From Oscillospiraceae bacterium (GTDB taxonomy: Bacteria; Bacillota; Clostridia; Oscillospirales; Ruminococcaceae), in contig DOQG01000063.1 of the NCBI GenBank assembly GCA_003512525.1, forward strand, positions 7,032 to 65,251: a DNA stretch of 58,220 bases, read 5' to 3'. Numbering within the stretch: the stretch's first letter is position 1; each line of letters begins with the position of its first letter. The position numbers were made by a program, and so were the translations under genes. A model generated the notes under the pieces. It had not been told where the DNA came from. It did no database searches and saw nothing but the letters and a program-made list of their open reading frames with translations. Shown one piece after another: positions 1 through 7,622 of this stretch.

Positions 1-15
1 AGGAAAGTGGGAGCA

Positions 16-89
16 CGAGGGAGAGAACCTAAGGGATAGGGATAGGGGCTGCAAGTCCCTCTCCCTAGTCCCTTTGGTTCTTTCCCTCG
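16..89. repeat. large imperfect inverted repeat (hairpin)
   Basis: The arms at 16-47 and 57-89 are reverse complements over about 32 bases, with three mismatches and one bulged base, around a 9-base loop. The arms are rich in GGGA/TCCC. No T-run follows, so a simple intrinsic terminator is not the obvious reading. It could be a structured RNA end or a short mobile-element remnant. Confidence 0.75.
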
Positions 90-120
90 TTCATAGTAGC
101 AACGTTATCAAATGGAATAG

Positions 121-155
121 CGAACCCGAGAAGTGCTACCCGACAAATAGCACTA
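121..155 (+). repeat. short dispersed repeat, left copy
   Basis: It begins CGAACCCGAGAAGTGCTA. The same 18 bases, then a similar CCCG..CAAA..GCACTA tract, appear on the minus strand at 58220-58182. Bases 132-138 and 148-154 (AGTGCTA/TAGCACT) form a perfect 7-bp stem with a 9-base loop. This may be a small interspersed palindromic repeat of this genome. Confidence 0.7.
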
Positions 156-337
156 GTGCGTTTTTGGAAGTTTCGGTGATAATGCAGTTGCACCAGTTCA
201 CTCACGAAATTATTAACAACTTATCAATATGGAAACCGTTTTCAGCGGTGTTGGCGATATATTTATTGTTTTGACGTTTTACAATAATGTAATTTGATAA
301 GCTGAGGAATTGTGTTGCAGTCCATTATATATGCCTA

Positions 338-1222
338 TCAAATCATCATGTATTGCTGTAAAACAAAGTCTGCTATAAGTCGGTAGACACTTTCGCGATT
401 TTTTTCCTGCAATACGCTGTGGCGCATACCGTCGAATAATCGAAGCGTTACGTCAAAGCCGATCGATTTAAGCATAGCGGCTTTTGATTTTGCGTATTCG
501 CCTCTATCTCCGACTGTATCCATAGTGCCGCTTATCATAAGTACGGGTGGTTTAACATTTATTTCGGAGAGGTAGTCTTGCTGCTGTACTTCTTTTGACA
601 GAGCGATTAAGCTGCGGTAAAATCGACAGCTGTACATCTTATTTGTATAGGGAAGTGTTTCGTAGTATTCCGCGCGTTCAAGGTCTGAGGTGACCCATGA
701 CACTGTGCATTTTTCCGGAAAAGGCTCGGCAACTTTACCGAATAGTTTAAGAAAAACATCGGTGCTCGGCGCGTCTGCGCCTTTTGCTGCTATTTCGACA
801 TCGATATCCGAAAGAAGCGTATCGGTATCATGTATATGCGGGCAACCTGTAAGAATTATCCCGCTGTAGAGTTCTCCGCCGTTTCTTCTCAGTATATATT
901 CCGCCATCTGAGAGCCCAGACTGTGACCCAACAGAAAAAGCGGCGTATCACTTTCAGAATAAACATATCGGGAAAACTCGCCGCATTCTTCCGCCGATAT
1001 CTGAACGATGTCATTGATATTTACAGGAAGCAATGTTCTTCCGTGTTCGCGATATTCGGAAAGGTACACAGAGATCCCTTCTGCTGTCATTTGATAGGCG
1101 AACTGTTCATAGTATTCCGACATTTCGCCGAGTCCGTGAACTATTTGTATCTTAGCTTTTTCGTTATCGGAAAGCCATTTCTTGCAGTGCATTCCGTTGT
1201 GTTCAAATTCCTGTGCAGTCAT
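338..1222 (-). CDS. alpha/beta hydrolase (lysophospholipase / S33-like)
   Basis: A 294-residue serine hydrolase of the monoacylglycerol-lipase/lysophospholipase type, probably cytosolic since no signal peptide is seen. The oxyanion HG is at residues 29-30 and the nucleophile elbow GHSLG at 99-103 (Ser101). Asp235 (SGTMD) and His268 (MRHS) complete the triad. The frame stays open further upstream, but the ATG at 1222 has GGAG six bases before it and avoids overlap with the chemoreceptor gene, so I take it as the start. The gene follows that chemoreceptor on the same strand after a terminator, so it is probably expressed by read-through or weakly. Substrate unknown. Confidence 0.85.
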   Translation of the reverse strand: MTAQEFEHNGMHCKKWLSDNEKAKIQIVHGLGEMSEYYEQFAYQMTAEGISVYLSEYREHGRTLLPVNINDIVQISAEECGEFSRYVYSESDTPLFLLGHSLGSQMAEYILRRNGGELYSGIILTGCPHIHDTDTLLSDIDVEIAAKGADAPSTDVFLKLFGKVAEPFPEKCTVSWVTSDLERAEYYETLPYTNKMYSCRFYRSLIALSKEVQQQDYLSEINVKPPVLMISGTMDTVGDRGEYAKSKAAMLKSIGFDVTLRLFDGMRHSVLQEKNRESVYRLIADFVLQQYMMI

Positions 1223-1233
1223 AAAATTCTCCG

Positions 1234-1267
1234 TAAAAACAAAGCAGGCTGTCAGTGCCTGCTTTGT
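1234..1267 (-). terminator. intrinsic terminator after the chemoreceptor gene
   Basis: Arms ACAAAGCAGGC (1239-1249) and GCCTGCTTTGT (1257-1267) pair perfectly over 11 bp. On the minus strand the stem is followed by five T. It lies between the stop of the chemoreceptor gene and the start of the hydrolase. Confidence 0.85.
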
Positions 1268-1274
1268 AAGATTA

Positions 1275-2606
1275 TTATTCCTCTGTCGGTCCTTCGAGAT
1301 GAACCTGTCCGTTTTCTCGCAAATGGAACTGCTTGACCATCTTCTGTAATTCTTTTGCCTGTGCCGCAGTAAGTGCGCTTGCGCTTGCACTCTCCTCAGC
1401 TGTGGCGGCATTATTCTGAACTACAGCGGAGATCTGGCTCACACTTGAAAGTACCTGATCTACCATAGAAGCCTGTTGAGCAGATCCGTCTGATATTTCA
1501 TTTATAAGCGTGTTTGCGTTACTGAAACGCTCCATTACACTTTCTATAGTCTGTGCGGTGGAATCGGCAATTGATGTGCCGTTTGATACCGCTTCTATAG
1601 TGCTGCCGATAAGCTCGCTTGTTGTCTGTGCGGCTTCTGCGGACTTGCTCGCAAGGTTTCTTACCTCGTCTGCAACAACAGCGAATCCCTTGCCGGCTTC
1701 ACCTGCTCTTGCGGCCTCTACAGCGGCGTTAAGGGCAAGTATATTTGTCTGGAATGCGATGTTGTCGATTGTGTTGATGATCTTCTCAATCTCGGCTGAT
1801 TTTTCGTCTATAATCTTCATAGCGGCAAGCATCTTCTGCATTTCTGCGTTGCCTTCCTTAAGGTCGGTGGTTGCCGTATCTGAAATTTCGCTTACATTCT
1901 TTGCGTTTTCAGCGTTCTTGTTTACTTTGCCTGAAATATCCTGCACATAGTCTGACAACTCACGGATAGAGGCTTCCTGTTCGCTTGTACCCTGTGCAAG
2001 TGCCTGTGAACCGCTCGAAACCTGCTCCGATGCGTCATAAAGCATTGTGCCTGCCTTCTGTATGCTTGATACCGAGTCGTTGAGATTGACGAGTATCTGC
2101 TCAAATGCCGACTTTATGGGAGCGAATTCTCCCTTGTAATCATAGTTAATGGTAAAGCTGATGTTGCCGTATGACATCTGAGTCAGCAGATATGTAAGCT
2201 CATCGACCATTTTCTTCAGATACCACTTTGTAGTATTGAGCGAACCTGCGAGTTTTCCTATATCGCTGTCGTTTATCTTTACGTCAAATTCAGCGGAAAG
2301 AATGCCTTCCGAGAAGTTGTTAAGCTCGTGAACTATCTTCTTGATAGGTTTCAGTATAGCTTTTCTGAAATATACGGTAAGCACTATAAATGCCGCAGTA
2401 ACGATAAGCGAAATGCCCTCGATAATCAGCGAAAGCATTATCGAAGAATGATAAACAGGGTCGTCGTGACCTGCCATTGTCAGAATGTTGACAGTGCATA
2501 CAGCAATGGTAGCCAGCATCATTATACAGCATACAATGCATAAAAATGTTATTACAACTACCTGGCTCTGCACTTTATTTTTTAGCCAGCCTTTATTTTT
2601 TTTCAT
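1275..2606 (-). CDS. methyl-accepting chemotaxis protein
   Basis: A 443-residue chemoreceptor of the inner membrane. Two membrane helices (about residues 15-40 and 55-80) flank a loop of only about 15 residues, so there is no extracytoplasmic sensor domain; input must come through the membrane, the HAMP region (about 80-135) or a partner. The cytoplasmic signalling hairpin is typical, with the tip motif NIAFQTNILALNAAVEAARA followed by the GKGFAVVADEVR stretch. It should dock CheW/CheA, but no che genes are in the window. I start at the ATG at 2606, six bases after AAGAGGTG, rather than at the GTG three codons upstream that overlaps the ribosome site. Confidence 0.93.
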   Translation of the reverse strand: MKKNKGWLKNKVQSQVVVITFLCIVCCIMMLATIAVCTVNILTMAGHDDPVYHSSIMLSLIIEGISLIVTAAFIVLTVYFRKAILKPIKKIVHELNNFSEGILSAEFDVKINDSDIGKLAGSLNTTKWYLKKMVDELTYLLTQMSYGNISFTINYDYKGEFAPIKSAFEQILVNLNDSVSSIQKAGTMLYDASEQVSSGSQALAQGTSEQEASIRELSDYVQDISGKVNKNAENAKNVSEISDTATTDLKEGNAEMQKMLAAMKIIDEKSAEIEKIINTIDNIAFQTNILALNAAVEAARAGEAGKGFAVVADEVRNLASKSAEAAQTTSELIGSTIEAVSNGTSIADSTAQTIESVMERFSNANTLINEISDGSAQQASMVDQVLSSVSQISAVVQNNAATAEESASASALTAAQAKELQKMVKQFHLRENGQVHLEGPTEE

Positions 2607-2643
2607 AAGAAACACCTCTTGAACTTACATTTTTGATAATCTG

Positions 2644-2672
2644 ATTTTATCATAAATGCTGTAATAAGTCAA
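2644..2672 (-). promoter_or_regulatory. promoter of the chemoreceptor gene, with adjoining palindrome
   Basis: On the minus strand, TTGACT (2672-2667), 17 bases, then TAAAAT (2649-2644). A perfect inverted repeat TTTGGTG-N5-CACCAAA (2689-2707) sits just upstream of the -35 box and may be an operator. Confidence 0.7.
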
Positions 2673-2738
2673 GAAGTAAAGCGGTGTGTTTGGTGGAATA
2701 CACCAAAAAAACGTTAATAAATGTACAAGTTGCACGAA

Positions 2739-2765
2739 AGCCGCCATGATATACTCATAGCGGCT
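2739..2765 (-). terminator. probable terminator after queT
   Basis: AGCCGC and GGCGGCT arms with an extended pairing (ATGA/TCAT) form a stem 17 bases after the queT stop. The T tract behind it is short, so termination may be partial. Confidence 0.55.
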
Positions 2766-2781
2766 CAAACTGTTTTGTTTG

Positions 2782-3282
2782 TTAAACCTTTGCGGTAAAC
2801 AAACGTCTGCAATATTTATTGTCCAGTCCGTGATACAGGAGCAGACCGAGAACTCCGCAGGTGATAACCTCACCTGCACATACCGTCAGTGCCGAGAACC
2901 ATAATGCGTCCGGTACACCGTAAGCATAGGTCAGTACAAGCGGTACTATAACAGTATTGGCAATTATGGGCGGAAGGGGGTACAGTATCCTGTGATGCTT
3001 TCTCAGAAGATATGTGCCTACCGCTCCTATGAGTGTGGCAAGGCTTCCGAAGATAACATCCCATATTACAGCACCGGTCAGTATGTTTGAGATAACACAG
3101 CCTACAACCAGTCCCGGAATTGCCGCCGGAGTAAACACCGGCAGGATCGTGAGCGCCTCGGAAAGACGCACCTGAATTACGCCGTTTGTAAGCCCCAGCA
3201 GGCTGACAATATAGGTCAGCACTACATAGATTGCGGCGATAACGGCTCCCTGTGTGATAAACAGGACTTTTTTGTTTCGCAT
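2782..3282 (-). CDS. queT: QueT-type transporter, ECF S component for a queuosine precursor
   Basis: A 166-residue, very hydrophobic membrane protein with about five or six helices that matches the QueT family. These proteins bind a 7-deazaguanine precursor (preQ0/preQ1) and work with a shared ECF energising module, which is not in this window. The N-terminal QGAVIAAIYVVLTY stretch and the VRLSEAL segment are typical. The ATG at 3282 follows AAAGGA. The family assignment is supported by a leader resembling a preQ1 riboswitch and by a strong promoter placed so that transcription starts at the first base of that aptamer. Confidence 0.88.
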   Translation of the reverse strand: MRNKKVLFITQGAVIAAIYVVLTYIVSLLGLTNGVIQVRLSEALTILPVFTPAAIPGLVVGCVISNILTGAVIWDVIFGSLATLIGAVGTYLLRKHHRILYPLPPIIANTVIVPLVLTYAYGVPDALWFSALTVCAGEVITCGVLGLLLYHGLDNKYCRRLFTAKV

Positions 3283-3290
3283 ATTGAATT

Positions 3291-3351
3291 GTCCTTTCGT
3301 AGTTTTGATTTATCCGTCTTCTGACGGAAAGTGAGGATATTGCGAACTCAC
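3291..3351 (-). ncRNA. candidate preQ1 riboswitch with an inserted hairpin
   Basis: Read on the minus strand: stem GTGAG/CTCAC closes a loop containing TTCGCAATATC, as in preQ1 class I aptamers. An extra hairpin TCCGTC-AGAA-GACGGA follows, then an A-rich tail TCAAAACTACGAAAGGA that ends in the ribosome site of queT. In class I the tail GG pairs back into the loop and would hide the ribosome site, so translational control is likely. The inserted hairpin is not part of the compact consensus. Homology is judged by eye only. Confidence 0.55.
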
Positions 3352-3359
3352 AAAAAATG

Positions 3360-3388
3360 ATTTTAGCACATATACAGTGCTTTGTCAA
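3360..3388 (-). promoter_or_regulatory. promoter of queT
   Basis: On the minus strand, TTGACA (3388-3383), 17 bases, TAAAAT (3365-3360). The expected start near 3353 falls at the first base of the candidate riboswitch. The -35 box overlaps the last codons of the upstream LysR gene. Confidence 0.8.
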
Positions 3389-4278
3389 GCATTTTTCACT
3401 GTTTCTTCAGCCGCTGAGATAAACTTCTTAATATCGTCCGGAGCATTTTTTGAGTACATTATAACAAGTGGTATTGAAAAGTCAAATTCAAGAGGAATGG
3501 CGGCAAGTTCCGGGTGTATATCGTGCCAGCAGTCAAGCGAGATGAGAACGTTATCCGTTTCGGCACAGCGGTTGAAAACAGTCATATCGTAGAAAATCGG
3601 CATATCGGTGACGGTTATATTGCCGTGTGAGATAAGTTCTTTTCTGAGCTTGTCATTGTTAGATGAATCGCCCTGTTTCACCATCATTACGGTTTCGCCC
3701 TCAAGGTCGGCGATGGACACGGAGGTTTTGCGTGCAAGGCGATGAGTGCGGGAAACGGCTACAGTGAAACGGCAATTACCTATTTCAAGGGTATTACATT
3801 TTGACATCCACGTTTTAGAATTGCACGCACCGACAAGAAAATCAAATTTTTCGCCAAGAGAGTCAATGACAGATACGATATCGCTGTTATTATCGTCAAA
3901 AGGGACAAGGTGCAGTTTGTAACCGGGAAAACGGTCATTAAGCAGGTACCATAAATCCATCAGCGGTTTTGCGGGGTTTAAAAGCGATGTGCCGACGCAG
4001 AAAGTTTTATTGTACTTTTCTTCTTCTTTTCTTGCCTGTTGTATTGCGTTTTCACAGCGTTCTATGATGTCCTTTGAGGCAAGGTAAATGACTTTTCCTG
4101 CCTTTGTAAGCTCAACACCCGAAGACTTACGGCTGAGCAGGGTCAGCGACATACGGCTTTCAAGCGTGTTTATCTGCTTCATTACGGCGGTGGGTGAAAT
4201 GTAGAGCTTTGATGCCGCAGAGGTAAAGCTTCCGCAGTCGGCAACGGTTATGAATGTTTTTATTGTCGGGTCGTACAT
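3385..4278 (-). CDS. LysR-family transcriptional regulator
   Basis: A 297-residue LysR regulator. The N-terminal winged helix-turn-helix (residues 1-60) includes FITVADCGSFTSAASKLYIS, followed by a periplasmic-binding-like effector domain (about 90-295). The ATG at 4278 has GAGGTG six bases upstream. It is divergent from the flavodoxin and aldo/keto reductase genes, which by the usual LysR logic are its likely targets. The effector is unknown. Confidence 0.92.
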   Translation of the reverse strand: MYDPTIKTFITVADCGSFTSAASKLYISPTAVMKQINTLESRMSLTLLSRKSSGVELTKAGKVIYLASKDIIERCENAIQQARKEEEKYNKTFCVGTSLLNPAKPLMDLWYLLNDRFPGYKLHLVPFDDNNSDIVSVIDSLGEKFDFLVGACNSKTWMSKCNTLEIGNCRFTVAVSRTHRLARKTSVSIADLEGETVMMVKQGDSSNNDKLRKELISHGNITVTDMPIFYDMTVFNRCAETDNVLISLDCWHDIHPELAAIPLEFDFSIPLVIMYSKNAPDDIKKFISAAEETVKNA

Positions 4279-4321
4279 AAAATTCACCTCGGATAAGGAG
4301 TATAAACTTTTGGTTAATACG

Positions 4322-4368
4322 ATGATAACATATCGGATATTCCGTGTCAAGGGGAAATGTGATAAAAT
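4322..4368. promoter_or_regulatory. divergent promoter region lysR / flavodoxin
   Basis: The lysR promoter on the minus strand is TTGACA (4350-4345), 17 bases, TATCAT (4327-4322). The flavodoxin gene has a -10 TAAAAT at 4363-4368 but no recognisable -35, and its -35 position abuts that of lysR. A weak -35 suits a LysR-activated promoter. The small palindrome ATATCGGATAT (4330-4340) is a candidate binding element. Confidence 0.6.
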
Positions 4369-4398
4369 GTAAGTACAAAATACGAAAGGGTGGTCACA

Positions 4399-4902
4399 AT
4401 GTCGGATAAACTTATAGTATACTATTCAAGAGCCGATGAAAACTATGTCAGCGGAGAGCTGAAAATGCTCCCTGTGGGAAATACGGAGATCGCCGCAGGC
4501 TATATCAAGGAGCTTACCGGTGCGGATGTGTTCAAAATAGAGCAGAAACAGCCGTACTCGGCAGGCTATAACGAATGTATAGCGCAGGCGCAGGAGGATC
4601 AGAAAAAGGACGCAAGACCCGAGCTTGTAAGTATGCCAGAGAGCATAGATAAGTACAGCGAGATCTATCTTTGCTATCCTAACTACTGGGGAACTGTGCC
4701 TATGGCGGTGTTTACGTTCCTTGATAATTTCAGCTTTGAGGGCAAGACAATAAAGCCGCTGTGCACTCACGAGGGTAGCGGCATGGGCAGGAGCGAAAGT
4801 GATATAAAGGCTCACTGCAAGGGTGCAAAGGTCGAAAAGGGACTTGCGATACACGGAAGCAGTGTAAAGCAGAGCAAGTCACAGATCGAAAAATGGATAT
4901 AA
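4399..4902 (+). CDS. flavodoxin-like protein
   Basis: A 167-residue flavodoxin-fold protein, probably FMN-binding. The first strand LIVYYSR leads into an extended loop before GNTEIAAGYI, the arrangement seen in clostridial flavodoxin_4-type proteins where the phosphate loop is split. YPNYWGTVPM and THEGSGMG resemble the isoalloxazine-binding loops. The ATG at 4399 sits eight bases after AAAGGG; a GTG three codons earlier is less well placed. It is co-transcribed with the aldo/keto reductase (21-base gap). A role as electron carrier or quinone-type reductase is inference. Confidence 0.85.
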   Translation: MSDKLIVYYSRADENYVSGELKMLPVGNTEIAAGYIKELTGADVFKIEQKQPYSAGYNECIAQAQEDQKKDARPELVSMPESIDKYSEIYLCYPNYWGTVPMAVFTFLDNFSFEGKTIKPLCTHEGSGMGRSESDIKAHCKGAKVEKGLAIHGSSVKQSKSQIEKWI

Positions 4903-4923
4903 TGATCAAAGGAGGATATTACT

Positions 4924-5763
4924 ATGGAATTTGTAACGCTTAACAACGGGGTAAAGATGCCGATACTGGGCTACGGTGTGTATCAGACACCTCCCGAGGA
5001 AACAAAAAAGTGCGTACTTGACGCACTGAATACAGGTTATCGCAGTATAGACACAGCACAGGCTTACGGCAATGAGGCGGGTGTCGGTGACGCTGTGGCA
5101 GAGTCGGGCATTGCAAGAGATGAGATATTCATCACAACTAAGATATGGATAACAAATGCGGGCTATGAAAATGCAAGGAAGTCAATAGACGAGTCGCTTA
5201 AAAAGCTGAAAACCGATTATGTTGACCTGCTTCTTATCCATCAGCCGTTCGGTGATTATTACGGAAGCTACAGAGCTATGGAAGAAGCGTACAAGCAGGG
5301 CAAGGTGCGCGCTATAGGCGTATCAAACTTCTACCCCGACCGCTATCTTGACATAGAGCATTTTGCCGAGGTAAAGCCTGCCGTAAACCAGATGGAAACA
5401 CACGTTTTCCAGCAGCAGAAAGTATTAAGAGAGTACATGGATAAGCACAATACACAGCTTATGTCATGGGGTCCTTTTGCAGAGGGCAGAAATGATTTCT
5501 TCACAAACAAGGTGCTTTCGGATATCGGCGCAAAGTACGGCAAGAGCGTTGCTCAGACGGCACTGCGTTTCCTTATACAGAGCAGTGTTGTGGTTATACC
5601 GAAGTCGGTACATCATGAGCGCATCGAACAGAACTTCAACGTGTTTGACTTTGAACTGTCGGCAGAGGATATGCAGACTATAGCAAAGCTCGACACAGGC
5701 AAGAGCCTGTTCTTCTCGCACCACGACCCCGCAACGGTCGAGTGGTTTATGTCGATAGTTTAA
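4924..5763 (+). CDS. aldo/keto reductase
   Basis: A 279-residue NAD(P)H-dependent reductase of the AKR superfamily (2,5-diketo-gluconate reductase-like). The complete catalytic tetrad is visible: Asp43, Tyr48 (QAYGNE), Lys73 (TTKIW) and His106 (LLIHQP). The C-terminal IPKSVHHERIEQN binds the cofactor 2'-phosphate. A GGAGG lies just before the ATG. It forms an operon with the flavodoxin gene. The stop abuts that of the convergent small ORF. The substrate cannot be told from sequence. Confidence 0.93.
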   Translation: MEFVTLNNGVKMPILGYGVYQTPPEETKKCVLDALNTGYRSIDTAQAYGNEAGVGDAVAESGIARDEIFITTKIWITNAGYENARKSIDESLKKLKTDYVDLLLIHQPFGDYYGSYRAMEEAYKQGKVRAIGVSNFYPDRYLDIEHFAEVKPAVNQMETHVFQQQKVLREYMDKHNTQLMSWGPFAEGRNDFFTNKVLSDIGAKYGKSVAQTALRFLIQSSVVVIPKSVHHERIEQNFNVFDFELSAEDMQTIAKLDTGKSLFFSHHDPATVEWFMSIV

Positions 5764-5925
5764 TTACTGTCTGATATAGATACCCTGATCTTCAATATAA
5801 TCTTCAAGCTCCTGTTTCATATCCCATATAGCCTCCTCCTTGTCGGCGGATTGTCTGTAGTCGCTTTTATCGGCAGTGTCGGGCTGTGCGGTAGTTACGG
5901 GAGCTTTTTTCTTTTCGTCTGTCAT
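5764..5925 (-). CDS. small acidic hypothetical protein
   Basis: A 53-residue, charged, probably soluble protein that starts MTDEKKKAP and ends DYIEDQGIYIRQ. The first half looks disordered (Lys, Thr, Pro, Ala); the second half could form a helix. The ATG at 5925 follows GAAAGGA by ten bases. It converges on the aldo/keto reductase gene with no spacer. I recognise no family. Confidence 0.5.
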   Translation of the reverse strand: MTDEKKKAPVTTAQPDTADKSDYRQSADKEEAIWDMKQELEDYIEDQGIYIRQ

Positions 5926-6027
5926 ATTTATCAAGTCCTTTCGACGTATTTTTTGTTGTTTACATTTTATCACAATCTGTAGCACAGTTCAATATGCTGT
6001 GGCACAAAACGTCAGTGATAACGGAAG

Positions 6028-6055
6028 TTGACATATTCTTTTAAATGAGTATAAT
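6028..6055 (+). promoter_or_regulatory. promoter of the MATE exporter gene
   Basis: TTGACA (6028-6033), 16 bases, perfect TATAAT (6050-6055). Transcription should start near 6062, which rules out the in-frame ATGs at 6045 and 6060 as start codons. Confidence 0.85.
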
Positions 6056-6083
6056 ATTTATGGATGAAGAAAGGAAGTTTAAA

Positions 6084-7448
6084 TTGAGTGCAGATATAAA
6101 AGAAAAGAAGAAATCCGGAACGGTCCTTATGACAGAGGGTTCTATCTGGAAAAAGCTGCTTATATTTTCCGTGCCGCTGATACTGGGCAATCTCCTACAG
6201 CAGTTGTACAGCACGGTCGACTCTATAATTGTGGGAAACTGCGTCGGTAAGGAAGCGCTTGCGGCGGTTGGTGCGACAGGCTCTATTGTCAATCTGCTGA
6301 TAGCGTTCAGCCAGGGTGCATCGGTCGGCGCAGGCGTTATCATATCGCAGTATATGGGGGCGAAGCGCAAGGATGATGTTAAGAGAGCGGTACATACGGC
6401 AATGGCGATCGCTGTTTTAATCGGTCTTGTGCTGACGGTCACGGGCGTATTTATGAGCAGGCTGTTCCTTGTTTGGATGCAGACACCGGATAATATAATT
6501 GACGGCGCATCGCTCTACTTGCAGATCTACTGCGGCGGATTGCTGTTCAACGTACTTTATAATATGTGTGCGGGAATATTCAATGCGGCAGGTAATTCAA
6601 AAAGACCGCTGTTATATCTCGGAGCGGCTTCGGTTGTTAATATAGCGCTTGACCTTATACTGATACAAGGCTTTGGTATGGGCGTTGAGGGTGCGGCGAT
6701 AGCGACCGATGCGAGTCAGCTTGTTTCCTGCGTTATGGCTATCATCTATATGGTAAGGGTAAATGCGGATTATAAGCTGTTTATCCGTCAGATAAAGGTA
6801 CACAGGGATATGGCGATAAGGATAATAAAGATAGGTCTGCCTACAGGCATTCAGAATATGGTCATATCGTTTTCAAACGTGCTTGTGCAGGCTAGCGTCA
6901 ACGGCTTCGGCTCGGACGCTGTAGCGGGCTTCGGTGCATATCTTAAGGTCGATGGCTTTAACATTCTGCCTGTGCTTAGTATAAGTATGGCGGTGACTAC
7001 CTTTGTCGGTCAGAACTACGGAGCGAATAAGCCCGAACGTGTTAAAAAGGGTATGTGGACGGCGCTTGGCATGGGCGTTGTTTATACGATAATAACAGGC
7101 GTTCTGCTGCTTGTGTTTGCCGACCCGATTATAAGACTGTTTGCAAACGATGATGCGGTTGCCGCCTGCGGTGAAACAGCAATGAAATATTTCTGCCCGT
7201 TCTATTTCCTGCTTGCTGTTATGAATGTGCTTGCGGGGGCTGTAAGAGGCACGGGTAAGAGTGTGCCGCCGATGCTGATACTGCTGTTTGCAATGTGCAT
7301 TTTCAGAATATTCTGGATATGGCTTATTGTGCCGCTTTTCCCGACTATTGACGGCGTTTATCTGTTGTATCCCGTTTCGTGGGTTATCGGTGTCGTGCTT
7401 ATGGCGCTGTATACATGGAAGGGTAAATGGATGCCGAAAATCGAGTAA
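6084..7448 (+). CDS. MATE-family multidrug/cation exporter
   Basis: A 454-residue membrane protein with about twelve helices, of the multidrug and toxic compound extrusion family, which exports cationic compounds using Na+ or H+ gradients. SVPLILGNLLQQLYSTVDSI and GKEALAAVGATGSI are the usual first-repeat motifs, and FNILPVLSISMAVTTFVGQN marks the second half. I choose a TTG start at 6084: it has AAAGGA eight bases upstream, while the ATGs at 6045 and 6060 fall within or before the predicted transcription start and lack a ribosome site. A monocistronic unit is likely. The substrate is unknown. Confidence 0.92.
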   Translation: MSADIKEKKKSGTVLMTEGSIWKKLLIFSVPLILGNLLQQLYSTVDSIIVGNCVGKEALAAVGATGSIVNLLIAFSQGASVGAGVIISQYMGAKRKDDVKRAVHTAMAIAVLIGLVLTVTGVFMSRLFLVWMQTPDNIIDGASLYLQIYCGGLLFNVLYNMCAGIFNAAGNSKRPLLYLGAASVVNIALDLILIQGFGMGVEGAAIATDASQLVSCVMAIIYMVRVNADYKLFIRQIKVHRDMAIRIIKIGLPTGIQNMVISFSNVLVQASVNGFGSDAVAGFGAYLKVDGFNILPVLSISMAVTTFVGQNYGANKPERVKKGMWTALGMGVVYTIITGVLLLVFADPIIRLFANDDAVAACGETAMKYFCPFYFLLAVMNVLAGAVRGTGKSVPPMLILLFAMCIFRIFWIWLIVPLFPTIDGVYLLYPVSWVIGVVLMALYTWKGKWMPKIE

Positions 7449-7472
7449 ATATCCGACTTGAAATGAATACGG

Positions 7473-7514
7473 AATAACGCAGATATGCTTTAAAACGGCA
7501 CTGCGTTATTTTTG
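7473..7514 (+). terminator. terminator after the MATE gene
   Basis: Arms AATAACGCAG (7473-7482) and CTGCGTTATT (7501-7510) pair perfectly over 10 bp, followed by a T-run. Confidence 0.8.
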
Positions 7515-7534
7515 TGAAAATGCACAAAATGCTA

Positions 7535-7563
7535 TTGACGAAAACGATTACATATGCTATGAT
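7535..7563 (+). promoter_or_regulatory. GH3 promoter with cre-like operator in the spacer
   Basis: TTGACG (7535-7540), 17 bases, TATGAT (7558-7563). The spacer contains CGAAAACGATTACA (7539-7552), which fits the CcpA cre consensus TGNAANCGNTNNCA at every fixed position but the first. It is also a plausible site for another LacI-family repressor. A protein bound here would block the polymerase directly. Confidence 0.7.
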
Positions 7564-7622
7564 AGCGGTGATACATATTGCGGTTTGCGTAAAAAGTCAA
7601 CAGCTGCAAGACGGAGGAGAAT

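Larger units (their letters stand above)
1..337. other. gene-free left edge with large hairpin
   Basis: No convincing gene lies here. The stretch holds a long imperfect inverted repeat (16-47 with 57-89) and a small element at 121-155 that recurs inverted at the right end of the window. The only open frame (74-274) begins inside the hairpin, has no ribosome site and gives a protein with no recognisable features. Confidence 0.7.

Noticed and set aside
74..274. 66-codon frame at the left edge
   Set aside because: It begins inside the large hairpin, has no ribosome site and no family resemblance; part of it is the dispersed repeat.
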